DNA of 37,006 bases from Acidimicrobiia bacterium (GCA_020832495.1 JAFIEP010000083.1:1-37006), one strand, 5' to 3'. Positions 23,815 through 31,742 are shown, counted from the first letter of the stretch. Numbers and translations are program-made. The notes: generated by a model not told the origin, from the sequence alone.

Positions 23815-23822
23815 GGGTGCGG

Positions 23823-23828
23823 ACACTA
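23823..23828 (-). promoter_or_regulatory. -10 box (TAGTGT) for glgP
   Basis: On the minus strand TAGTGT ends 8 nt before the ATG at 23814. The upstream GTG (23826) lies within the box and would not be on the mRNA. Confidence 0.4.
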
Positions 23829-23920
23829 GCCACCACGGGACCCCGGCGACGCCGTGGGCGTCCCGTCGCCCCAGAGTTCACCGACTGGTCACATGTGGGG
23901 TTGGCCGAGACGCGTCGTTC

Positions 23921-24385
23921 TCAGGTGCTCGAACCGGCCCGGATGGCGTCCAGTGCCTCGCGGTGGTGGCGGGTGGCGCGGAACTGCGAGGAGAACACTG
24001 TCTGCACGGTGCCCTCGGGATCGATGACGTAGGTGACCCGCCCGGGCAGGAGACCCATGGTCTTGCGGACCCCGTAGCGCCGACGTAGCTCGCCACCCTC
24101 GTCGGCCAGCAAGGTGAAGGGCAGACGGTGCTTGTCGGCGAACGCTCGGTGTGAGTCGACCGAGTCACTCGACACCCCCACCACCTCGGCACCGGCATCG
24201 GTGAAGTCCTCGTAGCTGTCGCGGAAGGCACACGACTCGGCGGTGCACCCGGGCGTGTCATCGGCGGGATAGAAGTAGAGCACCACCCAGCGACCCCGCA
24301 GGTCGCTCAGGCGAACCGGGGTGCCGTCCTGGTCGTCGAGTGTGAAGTCGGGGGCGGTGTCCCCCTCACGTACCGGTGTGGTCAT
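23921..24385 (-). CDS. bcp: thioredoxin-dependent peroxiredoxin, PrxQ/BCP type
   Basis: This enzyme reduces hydrogen peroxide and organic hydroperoxides in the cytoplasm. The 154-aa length is typical. The protein starts REGDTAPDFTLDDQDGTPVRLSDLRG and has the active-site strand VVLYFYPADDTPGCTAESCAFRD. The peroxidatic Cys47 and resolving Cys52 are spaced five residues apart, as in atypical 2-Cys PrxQ/BCP. GVSSDSVDSHRAFADKHRLPFTLLAD and the GRVTYVIDPEG strand follow. ATG 24385 has GGGAGGA 5 nt upstream, one of the few clear leadered starts here. It is divergent from the ParA gene across 130 bp. Confidence 0.95.
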   Translation of the reverse strand: MTTPVREGDTAPDFTLDDQDGTPVRLSDLRGRWVVLYFYPADDTPGCTAESCAFRDSYEDFTDAGAEVVGVSSDSVDSHRAFADKHRLPFTLLADEGGELRRRYGVRKTMGLLPGRVTYVIDPEGTVQTVFSSQFRATRHHREALDAIRAGSST

Positions 24386-24501
24386 CGGATCCTCCCATCG
24401 GGCCCTGCAACGCCTGCGACGGTGGAAGTGTTCCCTCATCCCGGCGGGACGCCGATCGGTGCCGGCGGGCGGGCTCTGGCGAGCGGGCGATGCTCGTGCG
24501 G

Positions 24502-24507
24502 TAGCGT
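24502..24507 (+). promoter_or_regulatory. -10 box (TAGCGT) for the ParA-like gene
   Basis: gcggTAGCGT ends 8 nt before the ATG at 24516. There is no ribosome-binding site in between. Confidence 0.45.
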
Positions 24508-24515
24508 GTCGCGCC

Positions 24516-25433
24516 ATGCCAGTTTTCGCGGTCGTGAACCAAAAGGGTGGGGTGGGCAAGACCACGGTGGCGCTGGGTCTGGCGTCGGCGGCGGCGCACG
24601 CCGGGCTCCGGGTGCTCGTCGTCGACCTCGACCCCCAGGCGAACGCCACTGTCGGGCTCGCCGTGTGGGAGCCGGCGGCCAACGTGGACGACGCCCTGGC
24701 CGCCGATCGACCGGGCGCGCTGTCGGAGGTGATCGTGCGCACTGGGTGGGAACTGCCCGCTGACGCCGGGGCAGTGGACGTTGCACCGAGCGCGCCGCTC
24801 CTGGCCCAGCGCGAGCTGCAGTTGGCCACCGACCCGGTGGGGGCGCAGGACCGTCTTCGTATGGCCATGTCCGAGATCGATCATGACGTCGTGCTGGTGG
24901 ACTGCCCGCCGTCGCTGGGACTGCTCACCATCAACGGGCTCTTCGCCTGCGACACGGCGCTCGTGGTGGCCGAACCGAGCGCATGGGCCAGTGACGGCGT
25001 GGAACAGATCACGCGCACAGTGGAGCGCATCGGTGCCCGACGCAGCGACGGCCTGTCGGTCACCGGCGTGGTGGTCAACCGGCTGGGTCGAACCCGCGAC
25101 GCCCGCTACTGGCACGAACAACTCGTCGAGACCTACGGCGACGCCGTCCTACCGGCCATCCGGCTCCGGGCGGCGGTGGCCGAGGCCTCAGCGCAGTCGC
25201 TGCCCATCCACGGGCTCGGGAACCGGTCGGGGGCGTCCGATGCCGCTGCCGAGTTCGACGCCGTGCTGGCCCAACTGGTCCCCGACCTGATCGACGACGA
25301 CCTGAACGGCGATGACCTGAGCGACGACGACCTGATCGACGACGACCGGTCCGGTCCGACGGCATCAGGGGTGGCGGGTGGCTCGGCAGAACCAGCGGAG
25401 TTCGCCGGCACCAGTGGCGAAGGAGGGAGCTGA
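24516..25433 (+). CDS. ParA/Soj-like partitioning or positioning ATPase
   Basis: This deviant-Walker ATPase of the ParA/MinD superfamily has 305 aa. It starts FAVVNQKGGVGKTT (signature Lys10, Walker Lys15), with the A' box VLVVDLDPQANA and Walker B VVLVDCPPSLGLLTINGL. VVVNRLGRTRDA and LPAIRLRAAVAEASAQSLPI follow in the C-terminal part. These proteins bind DNA or membranes in the ATP state to position cargo. There is no N-terminal DNA-binding domain, so it is of the short chromosomal/cargo type. The last 40 residues are an acidic repeat (DDDLNGDDLSDDDLIDDD) and a Gly/Ser tail, unusual for ParA. No parB or parS-like gene follows. Instead, a tail-anchored membrane protein starts 2 bp after the stop, so it may position something at the membrane. 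Confidence 0.92.
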   Translation: MPVFAVVNQKGGVGKTTVALGLASAAAHAGLRVLVVDLDPQANATVGLAVWEPAANVDDALAADRPGALSEVIVRTGWELPADAGAVDVAPSAPLLAQRELQLATDPVGAQDRLRMAMSEIDHDVVLVDCPPSLGLLTINGLFACDTALVVAEPSAWASDGVEQITRTVERIGARRSDGLSVTGVVVNRLGRTRDARYWHEQLVETYGDAVLPAIRLRAAVAEASAQSLPIHGLGNRSGASDAAAEFDAVLAQLVPDLIDDDLNGDDLSDDDLIDDDRSGPTASGVAGGSAEPAEFAGTSGEGGS

Positions 25434-25435
25434 GC

Positions 25436-25861
25436 ATGGCTGGCTACGATCCGAAGCGTCGCCGCGGTCCCCGTTCCGTTCCCGAGGAAGGGCCGGCGCC
25501 CGTCGACGCCATCTTGGACACCGCCGCCGAGGAGGCGGCCGTGCACGCCGCAGCGGCTGCTGCGGAATCCGCTGCTGCGGAAAAGGCCGAGTCGACCGGC
25601 GCCGAGCGCGCTCGTCCAGCGGCCAAGGAAGCCGAGCGCCACACGGTGGCCAAGCGGCTCCCACCCGAGGCTCCTCCCGTCGACGACACGGCGGGACCCT
25701 CGGTCGCTCCGGAGCAGCCCGCGTCGGAGCAGCCCGCGTCGGAGCCGCCCGTGCCCGCCACCGGATCGGGCTCGCGGACCGCCACAACACGCCTCGCCGC
25801 CGTGGCCTTCGTGGCGGCGCTGGTGCTGCTGGTGCTCGTCTGGCTGCGCCGACGCCGCTGA
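25436..25861 (+). CDS. small tail-anchored membrane protein, partner of the ParA-like ATPase
   Basis: The protein is 141 aa with a basic N-terminus (MAGYDPKRRRGPRSVPEEG), then an Ala/Glu-rich helix (AAEEAAVHAAAAAAESAAAEKAES), then a Pro/Ser-rich linker with PASEQPASE. A single C-terminal transmembrane helix (LAAVAFVAALVLLVLVWL) ends in RRRR, with the body in the cytoplasm. No family was recognised. It starts 2 bp after the ParA stop, with a strong GGAGGGA at 25422-25428, so the two are co-expressed. The short basic N-terminus resembles the arginine-containing N-terminal peptides by which ParB- or MinE-like partners stimulate ParA ATPases, which is inference only. Confidence 0.82.
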   Translation: MAGYDPKRRRGPRSVPEEGPAPVDAILDTAAEEAAVHAAAAAAESAAAEKAESTGAERARPAAKEAERHTVAKRLPPEAPPVDDTAGPSVAPEQPASEQPASEPPVPATGSGSRTATTRLAAVAFVAALVLLVLVWLRRRR

Positions 25862-25868
25862 CGGCAGG

Positions 25869-27335
25869 TCAACGGCTGGGTCGAGCACCCCGGCCGAGGG
25901 AGAGCACCTGCACAGCAGACACCGGCAGGCGTTCGGGGAATGTGACCTCGAGGGTGCCCTCGCGCACCTCCCACTCGAGCGGCTCGTCGATGCCCAACAG
26001 TCGCACCTCGCTCACCGCAGTGGCGTCCACGTTGCGGAGCCCGAACGTACGGACGCCCGGGGTGTCGAGCAGCAGAGCGAACACCTCACCGTCGCGTTGG
26101 GTGAACCGCACCTCGGTGGCTTCGGTGGTGGTGGCGGCCGCCCGGTCCCAGGGGCGCGTCCCGTAGATGGCCTCGCCGTTGGTGGCCAGCCAGTCACCCA
26201 ACCCGCGCAGCGGCACCTGCTGCTCCTCGGGGATGGTGCCGTTTCCCTGCGGACCGATGCCGATGAGCAGGTTGCCGTTCTTGGCCACGATGTCGGCCAA
26301 CAGCCGGACGAGGCCGGTGGCGGTGACGATGTCCTCGGGGCGTTCGTTGCGGTTGGCACCGAACGAATGGCCCACCCCGCGGGTGCTCTCCCACTTCTTC
26401 TCTTTCACCTCGTCGAACTGTGCGTACTCGGGTGTGTTGAAGTCGTAGTGGTTGGCGCTCGGGAAGGTGAGGTGTTTCACACTCGATGGCAGCGCTCGCC
26501 AGAAGGTCTGGATGAGGTGGCCGGCGCCACGGGCCAGGGTCTCGGTGGCGGCGTTGCGCGGCAGGCTGGGCTGGATCCACCGGTCGTTGATCACCCCGTC
26601 AGCCACCGTGTTGTAGTAGTGGGCGAACAGCTCCGGCAGGTTGCCGCCTGCGGGCCAGGCGATGTCGTTCCACAACACCGACGGGCGGTAGCGGTCGATG
26701 AGTTCACGTACATGGGCGGTGGCGTACGCGGTGTAGGCGGGATCGTCCGGCACGGCGAGCGTGGCATCGGCTGGGTTCTTCATGACGGCGTCGTTGAAGG
26801 GCCAGTCGTAGCCGCCCGAGTAGTAGAGGCCCATGCGGAGTTCCCGGGCGCGCACGGCCTCGCTCAGATCGGCCACGATGTCGCGGCGGGCGTGATACGC
26901 ACCCTTGGTGGGGTGGGGCGACGACGCCGGCCACAGGGTGAACCCCTCGTGGTGTTTCGTGGTCAGCACCACATAGCGGGCGCCTGCCGTGGCGCAGAGC
27001 TCGGCGATGCCGTCGAGGTCGGCCGAGGCGCTGCCCTCGTCGAAGGCCGGGATGAAGTCGTCGTAGGTGAACGACTCACCGTAGGTCTGGCGGTGGTGTG
27101 TCCACGTGGGGCTGCCCTCGAGCTGCATGCTGTTGCGGTACCACTCGGCGTACGGGTTGTCGTAGAGCATCGCCCGCGGACCCTTGGTGCGCAGCAGCTC
27201 CTGGATGTCGGGGACCTGCGGGGCCCACCCCGGCACGGAGTAGAGACCCCAGTGGAGGAAGACGCCGAGCTTGGCGTCGTCGTACCACTCGGGCAGCGGA
27301 TGAGTGGCAACGGAGTCCCAGGTCGGCTCGTACAT
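25869..27335 (-). CDS. alpha-L-fucosidase (GH29)
   Basis: GH29 enzymes remove alpha-linked L-fucose from glycans. The 488-aa protein has the N-terminal catalytic barrel (LPEWYDDAKLGVFLHWGLYSVPGW, ARYVVLTTKHHEGFTLWPA, ELRMGLYYSGGYDW) with the nucleophile Asp224 in PSVLWNDIAWP. The NGNLLIGIGPQGNGTIPEEQ string and the C-terminal beta domain (VRFTQRDGEVFALLLD...) follow. There is no signal peptide, so it acts in the cytoplasm on imported sugars. ATG 27335 (MYEPTWDS) is chosen because TAGATT lies 7 nt upstream. A GTG at 27356 would lie before that box. No transporter or fucose catabolic gene lies beside it. It ends 7 bp from the convergent tail-anchored protein gene. Confidence 0.95.
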   Translation of the reverse strand: MYEPTWDSVATHPLPEWYDDAKLGVFLHWGLYSVPGWAPQVPDIQELLRTKGPRAMLYDNPYAEWYRNSMQLEGSPTWTHHRQTYGESFTYDDFIPAFDEGSASADLDGIAELCATAGARYVVLTTKHHEGFTLWPASSPHPTKGAYHARRDIVADLSEAVRARELRMGLYYSGGYDWPFNDAVMKNPADATLAVPDDPAYTAYATAHVRELIDRYRPSVLWNDIAWPAGGNLPELFAHYYNTVADGVINDRWIQPSLPRNAATETLARGAGHLIQTFWRALPSSVKHLTFPSANHYDFNTPEYAQFDEVKEKKWESTRGVGHSFGANRNERPEDIVTATGLVRLLADIVAKNGNLLIGIGPQGNGTIPEEQQVPLRGLGDWLATNGEAIYGTRPWDRAAATTTEATEVRFTQRDGEVFALLLDTPGVRTFGLRNVDATAVSEVRLLGIDEPLEWEVREGTLEVTFPERLPVSAVQVLSLGRGARPSR

Positions 27336-27342
27336 CTGGCGG

Positions 27343-27348
27343 AATCTA
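27343..27348 (-). promoter_or_regulatory. -10 box (TAGATT) for the fucosidase
   Basis: On the minus strand acTAGATT ends 7 nt before the ATG at 27335, giving a leaderless message. Confidence 0.45.
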
Positions 27349-27432
27349 GTGCCCACCGCGTTCTTGCGTGCGTCTCGCCGGTCGGAGGGCCGCGAACGTA
27401 CGCAGGAGTCTCGAGGGGGGCACGCGCCGTCG

Positions 27433-27960
27433 TCAGTCGTCGCGACGTTCCGCTCTGCGTCGGTCGCTGCCCGATCGGCGTTCGGAGGTCACCTTGGACC
27501 AGTCCTGTGTCTCGCGACGTTCGGCGCCGGAGCGCCGGTCCCCACCACCGCGACGTTCGCCGGTCCGCAGGTAGTGCAGGATCTCCCCCAGGATGCGTTC
27601 CATGGCCGCAGCGTCGCCGCGGGGAGCGATGGCCCAGGCGCCCTTGCCCAGCGCCTCGTCGCGTAGCGAGATGTCGTTGGTGACGAGGACGACCTGTGTC
27701 TGCGACTCTCTCTTCACCAGGTCACCGATGATGTCCATGCCGAGGGTGCCCGACAAGGCGTTCTCGACCACGACGAGGTGGACCGATGCGAACTGCAGGG
27801 CCTGCAAGAGTCCCGGGGCGTGCTCGGCTTCGACCATGACGTCGAAGCCGTTGGCGACGATGACATGCTCGAGGGCGGTCCGCCCCATCTGATCTGGATG
27901 GCAGATGGCAGCCTTGGGGGTCTCGTCGGGTCCGAGTAGAGGGAGCGGCGTCGAGGTCAT
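27433..27960 (-). CDS. pseudo-receiver protein with ERRxGxDRR tail
   Basis: This 175-aa protein has one response-regulator receiver-like domain (KAAICHPDQMGRTALEHVIVANGFDVMVEAEHAPGLLQAL...). At the phospho-acceptor strand it reads LVVVENALSG, so Glu66 stands where Asp is expected. The usual first acidic pair and the conserved Lys near the end are also not evident, so phosphotransfer is unlikely. The C-terminal 45 residues are very basic and acidic with a repeated motif (ERRGGGDRR, AERRE, SERRSGSDRR, AERRDD), a pattern also seen at the ends of some other signalling proteins. There is no output DNA-binding domain. Two starts are possible, 27960 (MTSTPLPLL) and 27972, and neither has a clear ribosome-binding site. 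Neighbours do not reveal its partner. Confidence 0.82.
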   Translation of the reverse strand: MTSTPLPLLGPDETPKAAICHPDQMGRTALEHVIVANGFDVMVEAEHAPGLLQALQFASVHLVVVENALSGTLGMDIIGDLVKRESQTQVVLVTNDISLRDEALGKGAWAIAPRGDAAAMERILGEILHYLRTGERRGGGDRRSGAERRETQDWSKVTSERRSGSDRRRAERRDD

Positions 27961-28123
27961 CGTGGGAAGCATGCCAGGTCGGGACGCTCGAGGGGGCAGG
28001 CATGACGTCGGCGGTCGTGGACCGCAGCCGTTCCTGCCACATCGTGGGTGCGCCGTTGCCTTGCTGCGCCGCGCATCGGCGGTTCGTCTGCGCCCCTGAA
28101 TAGGTCAAAAGACTCATTTTCGG

Positions 28124-28152
28124 TTGCCTTCCCAGTGGGTCGCCCGTACGGT
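28124..28152 (+). promoter_or_regulatory. candidate promoter of the lipase gene
   Basis: A -35-like TTGCCT (28124-28129) and a -10 TACGGT (28147-28152) are separated by exactly 17 nt, in a locally AT-richer stretch. This would give a leader of about 45 nt, in line with the normal GGGAGC ribosome-binding site before 28203. Confidence 0.4.
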
Positions 28153-28166
28153 GTGACCTCAGTCAC
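28153..28166 (+). promoter_or_regulatory. palindrome GTGAC-ctca-GTCAC at the lipase start site
   Basis: A perfect 5-bp inverted repeat with a 4-bp spacer begins directly after the -10 box and covers the likely transcription start. This is a position where a repressor would act. No regulator gene lies next to it. Confidence 0.3.
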
Positions 28167-28202
28167 GTCAGGGTGAGGGACTGAACAGAGCAGGGAGCTT
28201 CC

Positions 28203-29027
28203 ATGAGCACGTCAGGGACCAGCATCGACATCGCCACCGAGGAACGGGACAACGGGTCGGCGACCGGTCGGCGGGGTCGGCGGGCCACAGCGGCCATGGT
28301 CACCCTGGTCCTGGTGGCGGTCGTCCTCGTGGGGGCGCCGACGCCGGCGGCCGCCCAACATCACGGGCCGGATCCGGTCGTCATCGTGGCGGGCACCTTC
28401 TCGCCGGCGTTCGCCAACGAGCCGTTGGCGGCTCGCCTGCGTGCCGACGGCTACCAGGTGCACATCTTCGAGCTGCCCGGCCTGGGTCTCGGCGACATCC
28501 GATCGTCGTCGGCGGCGCTCGGTGCCTTCGTCGACCAGGTGCTGGCCTCGAGCGGCGCCACGCGCGTGGACCTCGTCGGGCACAGCCAGGGCGGCTTGGT
28601 GGCTCGGGGTTACGTGCGGGACTTCGGTGGCGCGGCCAAGGTGGACAGCCTGATCTCCTTGGGGTCACCTCACAAGGGCACCTATGTGGCCAACCTGGCC
28701 AACTTCTTCGGATTCGGCAACTGCTTGGCCATCGTCGCCTGTGAACAGATGCGGATCGGCTCGAGCTACCTGCAGGACCTCAACGCCGGCTCGGACACCA
28801 TTGCCCCGGTGCGCTACACGAACATCTACACCAGCTACGACGAACTGGTGCGGCCTGTCTCGAACGCAGCGCTCAGTGATGGCGCGGTCAACATCCGTGT
28901 GCAGTCGCAGTGCTGGGCCCGGGTGGTGGGCCACGTCGGGCTCATCGTGGACGGCACCGTCTACAGCGGTGTGCGCCAGGCGCTCGAGGGTCGCTCCAAC
29001 ATCAGGCTCAACTGCTGGGCCTGGTGA
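28203..29027 (+). CDS. secreted triacylglycerol lipase/esterase (alpha/beta hydrolase)
   Basis: This 274-aa exported lipase of the actinobacterial class 2 type hydrolyses acyl esters outside the cell. A long basic n-region (RRGRRA) leads into a signal helix (AAMVTLVLVAVVLVGAPTPAAAQ). The mature enzyme starts DPVVIVAGTFSPAF, the oxyanion strand. The triad is visible: Ser128 in VGHSQGG, Asp213 in TSYDELV, His244 in VVGHVGL. Two late Cys (near residues 238 and 272) and two in GNCLAIVACEQM may form disulfides. ATG 28203 has GGGAGC 6-7 nt upstream. A 17-nt-spaced promoter and a palindrome lie before it. It stands alone between the pseudo-receiver gene and the convergent dehydrogenase. Confidence 0.93.
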   Translation: MSTSGTSIDIATEERDNGSATGRRGRRATAAMVTLVLVAVVLVGAPTPAAAQHHGPDPVVIVAGTFSPAFANEPLAARLRADGYQVHIFELPGLGLGDIRSSSAALGAFVDQVLASSGATRVDLVGHSQGGLVARGYVRDFGGAAKVDSLISLGSPHKGTYVANLANFFGFGNCLAIVACEQMRIGSSYLQDLNAGSDTIAPVRYTNIYTSYDELVRPVSNAALSDGAVNIRVQSQCWARVVGHVGLIVDGTVYSGVRQALEGRSNIRLNCWAW

Positions 29028-29030
29028 CCA

Positions 29031-29051
29031 GCCGGCGGTTGACCCGCCGGC
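29031..29051. terminator. hairpin between convergent lipase and aldehyde dehydrogenase genes
   Basis: Arms GCCGGCGG (29031-29038) and CCGCCGGC (29044-29051) form a perfect 8-bp GC stem with a TTGAC loop. It is placed 3 bp after the lipase stop and 8 bp before the end of the dehydrogenase. There is no T-run on either strand, so it would be a tail-less or bidirectional terminator of the kind proposed in actinobacteria. Confidence 0.45.
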
Positions 29052-29058
29052 GGATCGA

Positions 29059-30498
29059 TCAGCGTTCGATCACCACCATGCGTTCCTCGGTCATCTCCCG
29101 CACCGCCCAAGCCGGACCTTCCTTGGTGTTGCCCGAGTCGCCGGTACCGCCGTAGGGCATCTGGTCGGCTCGGAAGGTGGGTACCTCGTTCACCGTCACC
29201 CCACCGAAGGCCAGTTGGTGCGCGGCGGCCAGCGCCGTGCGTACGTCGGAGGTGAAGATCCCGGCCTGCAGCCCGTAGCGGGTGTCGTTGGCCAGGTCGA
29301 TGGCCTCGGACACCTCGCCGTAGGTGGCGACGCCAACCACCGGCCCGAAGATCTCCGTGGCGCAGACCTCCATGTCGTTGCGCACGTCGGTCAGCACCGT
29401 CGGGGCGTAGATGCCGTCAGGTCGGACCGATCCACCGACGGCAGCCACCGCACCGTCGGCCACCGCCCGCTCCACCGTGGCGCGCACCCGCTCGGTCTCG
29501 CCGTCGTCGATGAGCGCACTCAGGTCGGTACCTTCATCGCTCGGATCGCCGGCACGGAGTTGGCTGACCTTCGAGGTCAGCGTGGCCAGGAACGGCTCGG
29601 CCACGTCGCGGTGCACGTACACCCGCTGCACCGAGATGCAGGTCTGTCCCGAGAAGGCGTAGCCGGCAGCGGCGATGCGGGTGGCGGCCTCCTCGACGTC
29701 GGCGTCGCCGTGCACGATGACCGGCGCGTTGTTGCCCAGTTCGAGGCCCACCCGTTTGCGCGGTGCCCGTGACCGGATCGACCATCCGACCGAGGCTGAG
29801 CCGGTGAAAGTGATGTGGGCCACGTCGTCGTGGGTGACGAGGTGGTCGGCCACCGACCCCGGAGCGGTGACCACGTTGCACCATCCGGGCGGGAGGCCGC
29901 AGTGGTCCTCGAGGATGGCCCCCAGGGCCAGGGCGGTGAGCGGCGTGGCGGACGCCGGCTTCAACACCACGGGGCAGCCGGCGGCGATGGCGGGGGCGAC
30001 CTTGTGCACCACCAGGTTCAACGGGAAGTTGAAGGGGCTGATGGCCGCCACCACCCCGATGGGGACCCGCAAGGTGAAGCCGACCTTGCCCTCCCCAGCG
30101 GTCGACGCATCCATCGGGATCATCTCTCCGGCAGCCGTGCGGGCCGTGGCAGCGGCGAAGCGGAAGGTGTCGGCGGCCCGGCGAACCTCGGTGCGAGCAG
30201 TGGTGATCGGCTTGGCCGCCTCGGCGCAGATGGTGCTGGCCAGGTCGTCGAGGTGGTCGAGCACGGCGGCGGCTGCTCGGTCGAGCACCTCGGCCCGCTC
30301 CCACGCCGGCGGTGGGCCGGCGCGGTGGCGTTCGAGGGCGACTGCCACGGCGCGGTCGATGTCCGCCTCGGTTGCCCGGGGTACCCGACCCACCTCGTGG
30401 CCGTCGAAGGGCGAGCTCACCACGATGGTCTCCTCCGAGGTCACCGCCTCGCCGTCGATGCGCATGGGCGTCACGTCGGTGCTGGTGTCGGTGCTCAT
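29059..30498 (-). CDS. NAD(P)-dependent aldehyde dehydrogenase
   Basis: This 479-aa enzyme of the ALDH superfamily oxidises an aldehyde to the acid. Seen are the N-terminal FDGHEVGRVPRATEADIDRAV, ISPFNFPLNLVVHKVAPAIAAGCPVVLKPA (cofactor site), ITFTGSASVGW, the catalytic Glu in GLELGNNAPVIV, the catalytic Cys in FSGQTCISVQRVYVH, and EIFGPVVGVATY and FGGVTVNEVPTFRADQMPYGG near the end. These strings are closest to lactaldehyde/succinate-semialdehyde/glyceraldehyde-3-phosphate-like ALDHs. ATG 30498 overlaps the stop of the aminotransferase gene as ATGA. The pair probably works in sequence, with the transaminase producing a semialdehyde that this enzyme oxidises. The substrate is not determined. 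Confidence 0.95.
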   Translation of the reverse strand: MSTDTSTDVTPMRIDGEAVTSEETIVVSSPFDGHEVGRVPRATEADIDRAVAVALERHRAGPPPAWERAEVLDRAAAAVLDHLDDLASTICAEAAKPITTARTEVRRAADTFRFAAATARTAAGEMIPMDASTAGEGKVGFTLRVPIGVVAAISPFNFPLNLVVHKVAPAIAAGCPVVLKPASATPLTALALGAILEDHCGLPPGWCNVVTAPGSVADHLVTHDDVAHITFTGSASVGWSIRSRAPRKRVGLELGNNAPVIVHGDADVEEAATRIAAAGYAFSGQTCISVQRVYVHRDVAEPFLATLTSKVSQLRAGDPSDEGTDLSALIDDGETERVRATVERAVADGAVAAVGGSVRPDGIYAPTVLTDVRNDMEVCATEIFGPVVGVATYGEVSEAIDLANDTRYGLQAGIFTSDVRTALAAAHQLAFGGVTVNEVPTFRADQMPYGGTGDSGNTKEGPAWAVREMTEERMVVIER

Positions 30499-31742
30499 GT
30501 CGTCTGCTCCGTGGTCTGTGCGGCCACCTCGTCGAGCGCCGCGGCGGTGACGGTGGCGATCTCGTCCAGGATCTCATCAGAGGTGGTCAGCGGTGGACAG
30601 AAGGCGATGCTGTGCTCGGCGATCGGCCGAGGGATGACGCCGCGGGCCACCATGGCGTCGCGCAGGACGGGCGCGGCCACCCCCTCGGGCAGGCCGAGCG
30701 CCCAGATGCCGCCGAGGCCCCGGCAGGCCACGGCCGGCCGCGACGACGCGATCGCCTCGAGGGTCCGGCCCAAGCGGCGCTCGATGCGGGCGGCGTCGCG
30801 GAGGAGACCCTCGTGCTCGATGATGTCGAGGTTGGCCAAGGCGGCAGCGCAGGCGGCGGGATGGCCCGAGTAGGTGAAGCCGTGTCGCAGTACGTGGGCC
30901 TCGTCGGCCTCGAGCAGGGAGCGGAGGCGGGCGCCCACCAGTACCCCACCCAGCGGCTGGTAGCCCGACGTCACGCCTTTGGCGAAGGTGACCAGATCTG
31001 GTGCCACATCTTCGAGTTCCACGCCCCACCACCTACCCAGCCGCCCGAAGCCGCAGATCACTTCGTCGGCGATCAGTAGGGCGCCGTGTCGGTCGCACAG
31101 GGCACGCACGGCGGCCAGGTAGCCGGGGGCGGGTGGGAAGACGCCGCCCGCCCCTTGGACGGGCTCCACGATGACGGCGGCCACGCGGCCGTCGTGACGG
31201 GCAAAGGCATCCTCGAGGTCGGCCACGTCGTCAGGGTCCACGTGGATCACGTCGTCGAGGAGCGGGCCGAAATGCGCACGGTTGGGTTCGATGCCCTGCG
31301 CCGAGGTGCCGCCGTAGGTGACCCCGTGGTACGCGCGGCGGCGGGCGATGACCACGGTCCGCTCGGGTGCGCCGCTCAGGGCGAAACCCCGTCGGGCCAT
31401 CTTGAGAGCGGTGTCGACCGCCTCGGAGCCCGACGACGTGAGGAAGACCCGGGCATCGGCCATGGGCGCCAGCGCAGCCAGGCGTTCGCACAGGGCGTCG
31501 GCGGGCGCGTTGGTGAACATCTCGAAGGTGTGGAAGGCGTCGAGTCGGCCGAGTTGGTCGTGGACGGCATCGATGATCTCTCGCCGCCCGTGGCCCACCT
31601 GGCAGTACCACAGCGACCCCATCGCATCGATGTAGCGCCGACCGTCCTCGTCCCACAGCAGCGACCCCTCCGCTCGACGGATCGAGACGAAGTGCTCGGC
31701 CGTGGGTCGTGCGAACGGGTGGAGGAAGGCGGGGACGGCCAT
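30495..31742 (-). CDS. class III (omega) aminotransferase
   Basis: This 415-aa PLP enzyme moves an amino group from an omega-amine or omega-amino acid to a keto acid. It has LLWDEDGRRYIDAMGSLWYCQVGHGR at the N-terminus, LTSSGSEAVDTALKMARR (phosphate cup), AYHGVTYGGTSAQG, VAAVIVEPVQGAGG and LLIADEVICGFGRLG (cofactor Asp). The PLP lysine lies in TFAKGVTSGYQPLGGVLVG. The N-terminal MGSLWYCQVGHGR is of the beta-alanine/putrescine/taurine-pyruvate transaminase kind. ATG 31742 has GAGGAG 5 nt upstream. It is the first gene of the pair with the aldehyde dehydrogenase (ATGA overlap). The upstream region holds a 17-bp duplication and a 19-bp palindrome, so specific regulation is likely. Confidence 0.94.
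   Translation of the reverse strand: MAVPAFLHPFARPTAEHFVSIRRAEGSLLWDEDGRRYIDAMGSLWYCQVGHGRREIIDAVHDQLGRLDAFHTFEMFTNAPADALCERLAALAPMADARVFLTSSGSEAVDTALKMARRGFALSGAPERTVVIARRRAYHGVTYGGTSAQGIEPNRAHFGPLLDDVIHVDPDDVADLEDAFARHDGRVAAVIVEPVQGAGGVFPPAPGYLAAVRALCDRHGALLIADEVICGFGRLGRWWGVELEDVAPDLVTFAKGVTSGYQPLGGVLVGARLRSLLEADEAHVLRHGFTYSGHPAACAAALANLDIIEHEGLLRDAARIERRLGRTLEAIASSRPAVACRGLGGIWALGLPEGVAAPVLRDAMVARGVIPRPIAEHSIAFCPPLTTSDEILDEIATVTAAALDEVAAQTTEQTT

Noticed and set aside
23848-23862. GACGCC-GTG-GGCGTC inverted repeat as a terminator of the peroxiredoxin gene
   Set aside because: 6-bp stem, no T-run, and on the downstream side close to the glgP promoter. Too weak to call.
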